DNA from: Pegea sp. RAD2-039
Taxonomy: Eukaryota; Chordata; Thaliacea; Salpida; Salpidae
Direction: 5' to 3'
Length of the DNA: 64,000 nt
Assembly (NCBI GenBank): GCA_034620365.1
Contig: JAQGEQ010000255.1
Location: 248,001 to 312,000, forward strand
Below, one piece after another: positions 23,632-36,277 of the stretch. The position numbers and the translations under genes were made by a program. The notes below the pieces were generated by a model. It was not told the origin of the DNA. It did no database searches and saw only the letters and a program-made list of their open reading frames with translations. How positions within the stretch are numbered: the stretch's first letter is position 1; each line of letters starts with the position of its first letter.

Positions 23632-26403
23632 ATGAAATTTCGATTGTTACTTTTGCAACTTTTTGCAACAATATCTGTAGTCTATCCATTCAATATTGAA
23701 AGTCGTTTCTCACCAAAATTGATTCAGCCAGCATCTTATACAGAAGAAACAATCTCAGAGTCTTTTAAAACTTATCCAAACGAAACTGCTCCAAGATATT
23801 TTGGTTACGACTTTCTTTACAATAACGAGTGAGTTATTTAATAGATGCTTTTGTAAAATAGATAACAAGTATAAATATCTTGTTTATATGTTGAAGTAAA
23901 CTATTGGTTGGAGCGCCAAAAAAGACACGAAAAAGTTCAGGAGAAGATGAATTTAGAGGTTTGTGGGAACATTAATCATTATGAGCTATTATTAAATATG
24001 ATTATAGACATTAAATAAAGAAATATATATTTCTCAAATAATACATTTTATTATTATAAAATTTTTTTATTGTTTTCGTTTATTTATTCTATTTAAGCTG
24101 CAAATTTAAAAGTGATTTGAACAAAATGTATCTTGCATCTTTCATTTATAATATCTAATGGTATTAATAAAGTAATAATACACTTTACATTTATATATAA
24201 ATATTGACAGTATAAGTAGTAGTGTTAAAATAAGTTAGATTTAACGATACTTTAAAATAATTTTAGCAAATAATTTTTTGGTTTTTCTCAAGGTCACTTT
24301 TTTAGTATTTTCTTGATTGCTACTTAAATTAACGGAATTACTTTCATACTATTAGTAAATGTCACAAAAATTACAAATCAGTTGTTATAATCTGTATTTT
24401 TTTGTATTTCATTTTGTATTCAGTGGTTGGTGGATTATTAGAATGTACAACAAACTTCAATATCGATAATTCTTCAAGTTGCAAATCCAAACTACCTGAT
24501 TCAGTTGAAGGAGAAAACTTCGGATTGAATGTTATCAAGCCACAAGACAATCAGATGAAAGTAAACTTCCTTCAATAGAAATTAAATCAGGAAAAAGAAA
24601 AATACTTTTACTTTATAACTATATCTTCTTAGATTTGTTCACCAACAACACCAATAATTTGTAGTAATTTTGGGCTGCTACCTGGAGTTTGTTTTAACAG
24701 CAACAATGATGGAAAAACCTGGCAACGGAAATCAACTTTTGGTAAAATTGTTTTCTAAATATAAAAAATACTATCTTAAAAATAAAGCATTTTAAACAGA
24801 CAAGTCTTTTCTTTTATAATCTCATGATTTGGATTAACTAATTTTTATTTTAATATTGTCAGTGAATAAATGACAAATTAAATATGAACAATTGAATCAA
24901 CTAAATAAATAATTTTATGTCTTAAATACAAACTTAAGTTTTGAAAAATCACTTATAACTTCGTTAGTTTAAACCTTGAATAAAATTTTGATAAAAATAA
25001 AAGACAATTATTGAAGACCGCTTTAATAGGAAATTTTTTCTAAATATTTGTACAGATTGTCCAAAAAGTGATCTGGACATAATGTTTGTATTGGATGGTT
25101 CTAGATCTGTTGGAAATGAAAACTTTATAATTGTGAAAAATTGGACAAAAGCCGTAATCTCACAATTTTATAAATTTAACAACAAATCTCAAATTGGAGT
25201 CGTACAATATTCTCATTTCTTCAAAAAGTAGAAAACGAAGTTTTTTTCATAAACTTTTCTTTGATTTGGTTTATTTAGATACGATGACTACCAGCCCTAC
25301 ATGAAGACAGAAATAAAATTACAACAAATTTCTAACTTGACTAACTTCAATGTAAGTTTTTAAGTGAGATCATTTTCTAAAAATTTTATAGTTAATTTGA
25401 AAATTTGTTGAACCTTTGTAACTTAAGCACATCTGTAAAGATATTTAATAAGAAAATTTGTTTATAGAAACGTTTAGATGGAATAAAACTGCAAGAGTTG
25501 ACAACTCATACGGCTCATGCACTAAACAAAACAGTTGACGACTTTCAATCTTCAAATAGATACAATTCCTCATTTACTAATAAAGTTCTCATTTTGCTGA
25601 CTGATGGACAGTAAGTAAAAAATTGTACAAAAGCTTATATTAAAATAAAATCATCTTAAGATCAGATGATCGTAAAGACCTTCCTGCAACATCCGACTAT
25701 CTAAAATCACTTGGAATCACAACATTTGCAGTTGGAGTCGGTGAAGCGGATGAGAAAGAACTTAAAGTTTGTTTATTTCGAAACTTCAATAAAAATAATT
25801 ATAATTAAGACTCGTTTCTATTTTAGTAAACTTTCAAATTAATTATAATTAATATTTGATTTTTTTCAGATAGTTGCACAAAATGATACAAAGCGGATTT
25901 TTTATGTTTCTGATTTCAACAATTTGGAAACAATTATTGATCAGTTGAAAGATGAAGTTATTTCATTAAGTCTTGAAGGTTCTTATTTGTTTCTTCTCTA
26001 TTTGGAAATTCTATCCCATAAGTATTATAGAAAATAATGCATTATCAATTATACATTTCTTTGTCTGTTTCTTTTCTAATAAAAAGAAGTAACTCCTTTT
26101 TAGATCATCAGTTATTGAAAGTATAAAGATTTGCTCTGTGTCTTATAAATATGTAAACGCGGCTGACTCTATAATAAAAATTTTGGTTTCATACTTTCAT
26201 AATTTTATAAAAATTCATTTTTAAATCTGTTATACCTTTTACTGACATTGAGACATAATCATGTCTTTAAAACCAGATCTTTATGATTTCTTTTTATAGG
26301 AAACAGCAAAACTTCATCTTCAAGTTTGGGAACAGAATTTTCTCAACTTGGAATCTCATCAACAACATCAAAAGTATTTTTATTTTTCAAATCTAGTTTA
26401 TAG
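23632..26403 (+). CDS. Secreted integrin-alpha I-domain protein, copy 2 (divergent), 403 aa
   Basis: Exons: 23632-23828, 23897-23958, 24424-24560, 24633-24741, 25056-25227, 25279-25351, 25468-25610, 25661-25766, 25870-25978, 26300-26373 plus nine codons to the stop at 26401-26403. This is the most divergent member and the only one whose I-domain first exon is split, by a 51-nt intron. It has a signal peptide (MKFRLLLLQLFATISVVYP), mature start FNIES, blade 1 YFGYDFLY...LLVGAPKK, blade 2 ENFGLNVIKPQD, and the linker cysteines CSP, CSN, CFN and CPK. The I domain has DGSRSV, THTAHA and LLTDG, so the metal site is intact. It ends after SLGTEFSQLGISSTTSK plus a short tail. No transmembrane segment. 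The inverted fragment at 14.4 kb derives from a gene like this one. Confidence 0.82.
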
Positions 26404-28448
26404 TTGTAAGATGAAATAGTTTGTAAATGTGTGAGTGTGTAAGAGTGTGTGTGACTTGAATATGTCGAAGAAGATAACCGGATGCTGACTTCATGTTCTA
26501 CATCTCTTACGTGAAGTTAGTTAATCAGATATTTCAAATTATTGAAATAATCAATTTATTATTATTATTGATTTGCAGCTTATGGGCAAAAAATACAAAA
26601 GTTTTTGAAACTACAGAAATTTCAGTCAAAGTTTTGTGAAAAGAGAGGAAACTGGAAAGTTAATTTTGAAAAATCAATGTTAGAAACGTTTTATTTTTCA
26701 GAAGTTATAACTCAACTATACTTAAGAAACTATTTTTCAAATATGAAAATTCAAAATGTTAAAAATATAAAATCCTGTCTTCCTATACATCTTCTTTCAA
26801 CATAATCTATTTTTTGTCATTATAAATGATTGATAAAAGTGTTCTGATAAAGCGCACTGATAAAAAAGTGAATAAAAAGTCATAGAATTGATCACAAAAG
26901 TTTTCTTGAAGAGCAACATGTGTTTAGCTCAGACATTATCAAAATATGAGCATCTTAAGTTTTATGATCATCACAAAAGTATCAATTATATACAACAAAT
27001 TAAATTTTTAGTCAAATTAGATATAAACTGATCATTTTTCAACAAGATTTCAAAATTAATATTATCAACATGTATTCATATTTAAAAGTTATTTTAAAAT
27101 TATTTTTATTGTTCTTCTCAACTCTATTTTTCGGTTCAAAAAATCAGTTCAAAATTAAAGTAAAATTAAAATTTGTCCTAAAAATAATTTCTTTCATCAA
27201 GAAATATATTCAAGAAAAATCTAAAAGAACTTCAATTGTTAAATGTCATCTATCTAAATTAACAATAACAATTTTTTAGTATTGTTATTGCAACTAAGAA
27301 AAGTAACTCAAAAATTATAAAATATTTCCTGATTCTCATATTCAAATCGTTTTTAATCATTAGAAGTTAGAATCAAACTTTAAACTAATTGCTTACATGT
27401 AATGAAATCTTCAGTTGTAACTTAACTAAAACATCAAACGAATCGTGGTAGAGTAAAAAGTTTGCAAAATTTACATCTATGATGACACTGATCCAGCAAA
27501 TCATCTAAACAAGTTTAAAGATTCATTATTTGTCATCAAATTTAATGTCTTTAAGAAGAACACTCTTCTTCAGTAGTGTATTAACATATTTAAAAAGAAA
27601 TAATGGAAATTATAATGATCGTAAGACTGATATGAGTCTTTTTCTTCCTTTAAAAATGATTTTGAATGACCAACGAACAATGTACACGTCATCAACACAA
27701 ATCAAAGACTCTTAAAGTTATCTTTGCATGTTTGCATCGAACTACTTCTTTCAAATCACTCTGAGGTTAACCAACAAATTTTATCACTGAAAAAAGGTGA
27801 AAAGTTTATTTATTTCTAATTTCTTTAAACATATTTAGATATAATTCATTTCAACTGAAATCTATAAAAAAACGTTTTATCTGAAAGTCCTTCAAAGGAG
27901 TTAAACAAAGTAGAATTAGTTTATTTAATTATTGTTTAAAATTATAAATTACAAAAACTTTAAGGATCAAATTTTTACCTCAAAGATCAATCACACAACG
28001 GATCATCACAGATTTTGTTAGAAGGGAAATGTTTTAAACATTTTCGATCATATCACAAACAATTGATAATTAATGAAAATTTCTTTTTATAACAAATTTG
28101 GATCTTCAAATACTTTTGCAAACAATATCTAAATTGAAAAAGCTTCTAGAATTTTCTATTTTCTTACAAAAAGTTTTTTAATAAAAAAAAGAATTTTTCT
28201 GTCTTTCTGATTAAAATTTTTAAATTAAGAAAACAAAAGAGTTCACAAAATAATATTTTGTAATCAATGAACAATAGTTTCAAATTTCTAATTAAATTAA
28301 ATATATAAATACTAGAATTAAAACTTTTAGAGAAAGTAAATTTATTGAAAATATAAATCCGAAAAATTCTATCAACATTTCAATCACGTTTTCGATTGTA
28401 GTGAAAAATTGTTTCCAATTTAAAAAATTTTATTTTCAAATTACAAAA
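26404..28448. other. Intergenic between copies 2 and 3
   Basis: A TG-rich run at about 26424-26455 follows the copy 2 stop, as in the other copies, though without a clear AATAAA. Beyond it there are only short open frames (for example 26605-26805 and 27070-27279) with AT-driven composition and no motif. No further integrin exons were found. Confidence 0.45.
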
Positions 28449-28456
28449 TATATAAG
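28449..28456 (+). promoter_or_regulatory. TATA box of integrin-like copy 3
   Basis: tatataag, in the promoter block shared with copy 1, 202 nt before the start codon. Confidence 0.4.
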
Positions 28457-28650
28457 CAACTTGCTGAACAGATACATTATTTAAAGCTGAGTTTGGAATT
28501 AGATAAAACATTAATTATAAGAAGTTTTAAATATTCTAAGTTATTAGAAAATATTTCATATCTTTTTTTATTTTTTCCTAAAATTTTTAGTTTCAAAAAA
28601 ATGTTCAATTTTATTCTGAAAATTATTCATTTTTCTTAGAAGTTAATTCA

Positions 28651-31163
28651 ATGATGAATATAAGTCAAGTATTTATTATATTTTCTACAATAATTACTTT
28701 CGTTTATCCATTTAATTTGGAAACTCAGCAAGGAGCACAAAAGTTTATACAGTCTCCTCTGCTTCATGAAAATGGAATAAGACTTTCAAATCAGTTCAAA
28801 ACTTTTCCAAATGGAATTTCACCAACTTATTTTGGTTTTGACATAATTTTTGGAAATGGGTAAGTTGTTACAATTATATATTTGCTTGATAAGTGCTAAA
28901 GATGATTGAAATTACAAATCTTTGTATTTTGATAGTACGTTGATGATTGGTGCTCCAAAAACTTTTGAAAAAAGAAAGATTGGATTAAATACAAAAGTGA
29001 TTACAGGTTTGTGGGAAGCAATAAAAGTTCTTTTGTTTTTAAGTGAATAAAATTAATCTTTTCTTAGAAAAAATTTAAAGTTATTTTTAATAATCTGTGG
29101 GTAAGTACATTAGAAGAAACAATTCCATTTCGAGTTCTTACTTTGAAAACAAAATTTTGTGATCTTTAAAATATAAATAAAATAATAAATTAACATATAA
29201 TAAAAATAATAATTTTTTTTATTTTAAACAATTCAGATGAAGGTGAATTATATTTTTGTAAAGTCAGCCAAATTTTCGATGATATTTGGACGGCTTCAGA
29301 TATGTGTGAAACTAAATCTTTTCACCAAGAAGGAGAAACTAATTTTGGTTTAGATCTAATGAAACCACAAAACAACCGAATCAAAGTATAAAAATTGACT
29401 GAAAATGGTTAAAAAATAAAACAAAATTAGATTTAAATAAAAAACTTTCCTCCAAATTAAAAACATTTTTAAAACTTGAATACTCCTATTTTCACTTCAG
29501 TTCTTACAAATATCTTTAAAAGAATAATTGCGTAATAATCTTCATATATTAACATTTGATGTACTTAAGGTATGTTCTGCTACAAAGTCAAAAGATTGTG
29601 ACGAATTGAGGTACTTACCTGGAAGATGTTACAACAGTAAAAACGGTGGAAATTATTGGGAAGGGGATAAAACAAATACTTTTGGTTAGAATTATTTTTA
29701 CCAAATAATTGTTACTACTCTTTCTCAAATTCTGTTTAGTCTTCACAACTATTAGAAAAATATTTCCTTAAATTAGAAATTTCAAAACCAATTTATTAGA
29801 AAGTTTTTGATTTATAAGTTACAAGACTTCTGTTTTAACAAAAATATTTTTAGAATAGATTCAGTTTCAGTAAAAAGATTTTTTTGTGATTCATTTTTCT
29901 AGAATGTCCGAAGAAAACTTTAGATGTTATCTTTTTATTGGATGGTTCAGGCTCTGTTAATGAAACCAATTTTCAACGAGTTAAAAGTTGGACAATAAGT
30001 TTGGCTTCTAAACTTGTGAAACAAAACAGAGAAACTCAAGTTGGAGTTATTCAATACTCAGAGTCTAATTATCTGAAAACTGAAATTAGGCTTGCTGAAG
30101 TTACAAACCAGAAAAAATTTGATGTAAGCTACTGTTTTCATTCTGTATTTTGAAATAAGAACTAAATTATTAAAAATATAAATACAAAAATGATATAAAA
30201 AGAAACAAGTTAAATTTTGGTTTAAAGTAATAAACATTTTTGTAACATTTTGAAAATTCTATCCAGAATTTAATAAATTCTATCTTCATATAAAAAGTAT
30301 CTTGCTTACAGAAATTTGTTCAAGCAATAAAATATCAAAATGGAGTTTACACTTTTACCGCTCAAGCATTGAATAATTCAGTTATAGATTTCCAATCTTC
30401 TTACAGATACAATTCATCATCCACTAATAAAGTTCTTATTCTACTTACTGATGGACAGTAAGTATTAATACAATTATATCTATTTTCATCTTATTACCTT
30501 CTACTAAAACTAAATCATCTTAAGATCAAGTGATAGTTATAAGCTTCCTAGAGTATCTGCATTCGTCAAATCAATTGGAATCACAACATTTGCAGTTGGA
30601 GTCGGTAGTGCTGACAAACGTGAACTTAAAGTTAGTTCAATAATTCATTTATATTTTTCCACATAAACCAACTTCATAAATACTTTTAACATTTATCAAA
30701 TGATATTTCAATAAATGTTTAGAGTTTTAATACATTTGTAACTTCAACAAACATAAATCAATTTGATTTATGAACACAGATTATCACTAATGGAGACACA
30801 GATAGAATATTTTATGTCTCTGATTTCACTTCACTGGATGGTATTGTCGATAAACTTGAACAGAAGATAAATTTGCTAGCTCTTGAAGGTTAGTTGATTT
30901 GATGAGACAACTTTTGTATCTAATGAGAATTATTAAATTGAAATATTTCAGTGATTATTTTTAACTATTTTTTTAATAGTTTTTTTGTAAACTCAGTAAT
31001 CTTTCAAACCTGAGTTTCAAATTTTTCTTTCTTAGGAAAAGGGACAGGAAATGAGACAAGACCTTATTTTTATGGAACTGAATTTGCTCAAGAAGGAATT
31101 TCATCAACAACTTTAAAAGTATTTAATTTTTGTTTAATCTTGCATAAAATCTTTGTGATGTAA
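28651..31163 (+). CDS. Secreted integrin-alpha I-domain protein, copy 3, 417 aa
   Basis: Exons: 28651-28859, 28936-29006, 29237-29385, 29580-29694, 29903-30123, 30312-30457, 30525-30630, 30780-30888, 31036-31118, running on 14 codons to the stop at 31161-31163. The gene is a hybrid. Promoter and exon 1 resemble copy 1. Exons 2-3 are its own (MIGAPKTFEKRKIG; the second blade keeps NFGLDLMKP). From within exon 4 (about 29600) to the spacer it is almost identical to the 5.1 kb units. The I domain carries DGSGSV as in copy 1, but the following exon reads YQNGVYTFTAQALNNS, shared only with copy 8. MIDAS residues are intact (DGSGS, T of FTAQ, D of LLTDG). A two-cysteine blade-1 loop and four-cysteine linker match I-domain integrins. 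Likely secreted. Confidence 0.83.
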
Positions 31164-33876
31164 ACTTCTGTTTACAATAAGTTAGTTTAAGCTAGAAATA
31201 AGTTAGTTGTGAATGTGTGTGTGTGTGTCTGAGCTCTTCATCATCAAGTTTTGGAAGCTGAAGAACGAAAAGAATATTATTTCAAGACTAAAATTAATTT
31301 TCATTAGTAAGTTGAATAGTTCAACTTTTTTTGTTATTTGCTGACTTGATTTTGTTTTTAGTTTTTAGATTTTTGTTTAAAATGGTGACAAATGGATAAA
31401 GATGTCGCTACTTTCTCCTATTAACATTAAATTAGCATCATTTAAAATTGTGAGTTTTTCTAACAACTGCTTACAATGTATTTTTGAAAACTTAAGCTGG
31501 TTATTGTACTTACTTTTAGATTTATACGAAAGATTTAAAAGTCAAAAATATAAAAGTAAACTAATTAACGTCATGATAATTTCGATGAAATTAATGAATT
31601 GAAGAAGAATACAAAAAGAAATTGACGTCGTCGTAAAATCGGATAATTCCATTTGTAAGTAGCAAAATATTAATATTTTCTGTTTAGGTTTTTCAATTAA
31701 AAATATTTTTAGAAAGTATCAAGTTAAATTTAGTTTTCAAATTGACATTTACAGATAAATAAGAGTTTGATTTCAAAGTTGAAATTTCATCTTAAGATTC
31801 AACTGCAGCAGATTTGTTATATTTGGATTCTGAAGACTTTTATTAACTATTTGCTTTTTCTATCGATATTTTGCTACCTACTTTAAGATGTTCTTTAAAT
31901 CTTTTAAACTTATATCAAATCTTCTTATTATATCCAAATAATTTTTGTAGTTTGAAACATTTCTAATTCAAATTCAAGTTGAATTATAAGAATAAAACTG
32001 TTTTGAATTTCTAAAATTTAATTAATTCATCATTTAATACAAAACTTTTTGATTGAAGTTTAGTTTTTAGTTATATCAGATAAGCAGTATAGTGTGAGTT
32101 TGAGACTTTAATTAAGAATTAAATTATAAATTTTATGAAACATTTAACTAATTGACAGAATATACAAGTAGCTTGAAGCTTTTATCAAAATTCTAAAAGA
32201 TTAGTTTTGATTTTCTCACTTCATATCTATTCTATAAAGTTCAAAGAATTAACTAAGCATGTGTCTATAAGTAATTCGTCAGTCAACAAATACAACAAAC
32301 TCAACAAAGTTGTCCAGTATTCAAGTTGAATAGTTTATATTTAATATTTTAAAAAGATAATTTTATCATCATTTATATTTACTAACAGCTAACAAGTGAA
32401 ACTTTCAAATTAAAACTTCTAAACAAGTAAAAGATACAACATTTTGTAAAAATAGTCAGTGAATAAAAGATGTTTTATAAAATATAGTAATTGAATAAAA
32501 AATCCAGCTATGAAATGCAAATTTATTAGTTTCAAAACTTCTTTATTTTTTCAATTAATTAAAATAAACAAACAAACTACAAAATTTGGTTTGTTTACTT
32601 TTATAATTTCTTTAAGATTTTGAGAATAGCTATTTTGTTTAAAAAATTCCAAAAAACAGGAAACTTTCTCTGAATAAAAGTTAAAAATATCTCAAATATT
32701 AAACACTCATAGAGAAAGTTATGTTAGAATTTCAAGAAAATTATAAACTTTATGTTATTTAAGAACTCAATATTTAATTTTTACGTAAACTACAAAAATA
32801 AAGTTTCCAAATTTAGGAATGTTTCAGTTTTTCCACTTCACTATTTTTTCTTTAATACTGAAGTTCTCTAAATATACTTTCAATTACATCAAAATTTAGT
32901 TGATTTAAGCAAGTTTAGAAACAGATTATTATTTACAGCTGTATACGCTTATAAAAACTGAGAGAGTTAAATAATGATATGTACTAATCATATTTAATTA
33001 TATTTATATTATTATTTAAAGAATACGTTTTAGGAAATTATTCTTTAAAGTTACATATGTGAATACTTAAAATAGTCTTACTTCTGTTTAGAAAGTTTTA
33101 TTTATTTTCACAATTTGTATAAACATATATTTTAGGAAAGCATTAACAAGATTTATTTTATTTAAGATAAATTTTATATTTGTAAACTAATTAAGAATAA
33201 TCGTTCCAATGATACTAAACTATCTGATTAATCCTATAAACCTAAAATAGTTATTTATTGTTTTAAACAATTTACTATATAAAGGTTGCTTAATAAATTA
33301 TAATAATTTTAAACCATTGTTGTTTAGTATCTTTTTATCTGAAAATATTTCTACATCTTTCTTTACATGATTTTAAAAATTTCACTTTTTAATTACTACT
33401 TTGTTCTTAATCTTAAAAACCTTTTTAAAAGCTGTTGAAATAGTTAATGGAAACAGCAAGCAAAAATGTAGAAAGTATTTATTTATATGTAATTAATTAA
33501 CTAAGTCAAAAATTATTTCATCTATAAAGTATCCTATGATAACTAGAATATTATTCTTTTGTTTTATAAGATAAGTTTTTAATTAATCAAAAAGTTAGAA
33601 ATATTTATTTTAAACTTTGTTTAATTAAAAACATTAATATTCAATTCTTAACGTAAACTATAAAGTCAAAATATTTTACAAGAATATAATATTTATAGAA
33701 TATTTAGTCAATTTGTAATATTATAAACATTAAAACTCGGGTAGAGCATTTATCATTAAGAAAACTAAATCTATTACCCTAGGTTTCTCTTAAACTTAAA
33801 AATATCTTTTTTCAAGTTAATTAATCTTATATTTTTAGATTTCAATATCTTCTATTCTCTATTTTGACGTTTACAA
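31164..33876 (+). repeat. Array spacer after copy 3
   Basis: A conserved aataag (31197-31202) and a TG run (31213-31229) directly after the gene look like its polyadenylation region. The rest is AT-rich with no conserved open frame; the 66-codon frame at 31402-31602 is disrupted in the other units and is rejected. The spacer ends in the TATA box of copy 4. It lacks the 10-bp hairpin present in the spacers after copies 4-6. Confidence 0.7.
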
Positions 33877-33886
33877 TATATAAATA
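33877..33886 (+). promoter_or_regulatory. TATA box of copy 4
   Basis: tatataaata, 62 nt upstream of the start codon and conserved in copies 4-8. Copies 1 and 3 have a different promoter, with the divergence starting about 50 nt upstream of the ATG. Confidence 0.5.
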
Positions 33887-33938
33887 AAGTGTTCAATTTT
33901 ATTCTGAAAATTATTCAGTTTTTTTAGAAGTTAATTCA

Positions 33939-36277
33939 ATGATGAATATAAGTCAATTATTTATTATATTTTCTACAATAATTACTTTTGTTTATCCATT
34001 TAATTTGGAAACTCAGCAAAGAGAACAAAAGTTTATACAGTCTCCTCTGCTTCATAAAAATGGAATAAGACTTTCAAATCAGTTCAAAACTTTTCCAAAT
34101 GGAATTTCACCAACTTATTTTGGTTTTGACATAATTTTTGGAAATGGGTAAGTTGTTACAATTATATATTTGCTTGATAAGTGCTAAAGATGATTGAAAT
34201 TACAAATCTTTGTATTTTGATAGTAAGTTGATGATTGGTGCTCCAAAAACATTTGGTGAAGCTTCAGTTGGTTCAACTTCACGTATGAAAAAGTTAAAAG
34301 GTTAAGAAAGGAAATTACCAGTAGACTAGAGTTTAACTAACTTCTACAAGCTCTATGTACTTTTATATAAATATTTATCTTTCTACTTATTAAGCTGTTT
34401 ACTTTAAATATTAGTTTTTTGAAACTTATAGATCAAAATATATAAAAATAATTCTTGTTAACAAAACCTTGATAAATATTATAAGTTATTTTTGATTTTA
34501 AAAACATTACAGATACTGGAGAATTATTTATTTGTGAAATTAAACAGCTCTTCAATAAGACATGGAAGTCTTCAGAAGATTGTAGAACAGCTAAACCTTC
34601 TACCAAAATGAGACGAACAAATTTTGGCTTGGATATAATCAAGCCAATTAACAACCAAATAAAAGTAAATAAAAATCTGTTTGAAAATAAACAACAAATT
34701 TTATGTATCAATGTAAAATCTATAATATTCCTTTTCTGCAAATGTTGAGTAAATTTAAGTTTAATTATCGTCTGTTGCACTAAATCTACTATTTCTCAAA
34801 TAAAACTTTTACATTTAATTTATATTTTAGATATGTTCTGCCACAGAACAAAAAGATTGTGACGAATTGAGGTACTTACCTGGAAGATGTTACAACAGTA
34901 AAAACGGTGGAAATTATTGGGAAGGGGATAAAACAAATACTTTCGGTTAGAATTATTTTTACCAAATAAATGTTACTACTCTTTCTCAAATTCTGTTTAG
35001 TCTTCACAACTATTAGAAATATATTTCCTTAAATTAGAAATTTCAAAACCAACTTATTAGAAAGTTTTCGATTTATAAGTTACAAAACTTCTGTTTTAAC
35101 AAAAATATTTTTAGACTAGATTCAGTTTTAGTAAAAAGATTTTTTTGTGATTCATTTTTCTAGAATGTCCGAAGAAAACTTTAGATGTCATCTTTTTATT
35201 GGATGGTTCATCCTCTGTTAAATATCTCAATTTTCAACGAGTTAAAAGTTGGACAAAACGTTTAGCTTCTAAACTTGTGAAACAAAACAGAGAAACTCAA
35301 GTTGGAGTTATTCAATATTCAAAGTATAATTATTTAAGAGCTGAAATTAGGCTTGCTGAAGTTACAAACCAGAAAAACTTTGATGTAAGCTACTGTTTAC
35401 GTAGAGAAAATTCTATCTTCATATAAAAAGTATCTTGCTTACAGAGATCTGTTCAAAGAATAAAATATCAGAGAGGACGCTATACTCACACAGCTCAAGC
35501 ATTGAATAAATCAGTTATAGATTTCCAATCTTCTTACAGATACAATTCATCATCCACTAATAAAGTTCTTATTCTACTTACTGATGGACAGTAAGTATTA
35601 ATACATTTATATCTACTTTTATCTTATTACCTTCTACTAAAACTAAACCATCTTAAGATCAAGTGATAGTTTAAGTCTTCCTGGAGCATCTGCATTTGTC
35701 AAATCAATTGGAATCACAACATTTGCAGTTGGAGTCGGTAGTACTGACAAACGTGAACTTGAAGTTAGTTCAATAATTCATTTATATTTTTCCACATAAA
35801 CCAACTTCATAAATACTTTTAACATTTACCAAATGATATTTCAATAAATGTTTAGAGTTTTAATACATTTGTAACTTCAACAAACATAAATCAATTTGAT
35901 TTATCAACACAGATTATCACTAATGGAGACACAGATAGAATATTTTATGTCTCTGATTTCACTTCACTGGATGATATTGTCGATAAACTTGAACAGAAGA
36001 TAAATTTGCTAGCTCTTGAAGGTTAGATGATTTGATGAGACAACTTTTGTATCTAATGAGAATTATTAAATTGAAATATTTCAAGATTATTTCTAACTAT
36101 TCTTTTAATAGTTTTTTTGTAACCTGAGTTTCAAATCTTTCTTTCTTAGGAAAAGGGACAGGAAATGAGACAAGACCTTATTTTTATAGAACTGAATTTG
36201 CTCAAGAAGGAATTTCATCAACAACTTTAAAAGTATTTAATTTTTGTTTAATCTTGCATAAAATCTTTGTGATGTAA
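33939..36277 (+). CDS. Secreted integrin-alpha I-domain protein, copy 4, 420 aa
   Basis: Reference copy. Exons: 33939-34147, 34224-34300, 34513-34664, 34831-34945, 35164-35384, 35445-35590, 35658-35763, 35913-36021, 36150-36232, then 14 in-frame codons to the stop at 36275-36277. Residues 1-20: signal peptide, cleavage likely before FNLE, the classic mature integrin alpha start. About 45-85: FG-GAP blade 1 (YFGFDIIFGN, LMIGAPK). About 96-145: cysteine loop and blade 2 (NFGLDIIKP). About 146-187: four-cysteine linker (CSAT, KDCDE, GRCYN, ECPKK) exactly where I-domain integrins have it. About 190-375: I/VWA domain with DGSSSV, HTAQA, LLTDG and the ITTFAVGVG strand. About 376-406: start of blade 3 (TEFAQEGISSTTLK). 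Then it stops; thigh, calf, transmembrane and cytoplasmic parts are absent. Soluble, metal-dependent ligand binding is inferred. Intron 5 is only 60 nt. Confidence 0.85.

Noticed and set aside
31402-31602. 66-codon frame in the spacer after copy 3
   Set aside because: Homologous positions in the other units carry frame-breaking indels, so it is not conserved as protein.
31164-33876. Hidden downstream integrin exons (thigh, calf, transmembrane) in the spacers
   Set aside because: No frame with integrin-like motifs, no GFFKR-type tail and no hydrophobic helix could be read in the spacers in either direction.
34433-34780. 115-aa minus-strand open frame, repeated in every 5.1 kb unit (also at 39549, 44671, 49802 and 54916)
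   Set aside because: It is antisense to exon 3 and its flanking introns of the integrin-like genes. Its repetition follows from the duplication, and copies 1, 2, 3 and 9 do not keep it.
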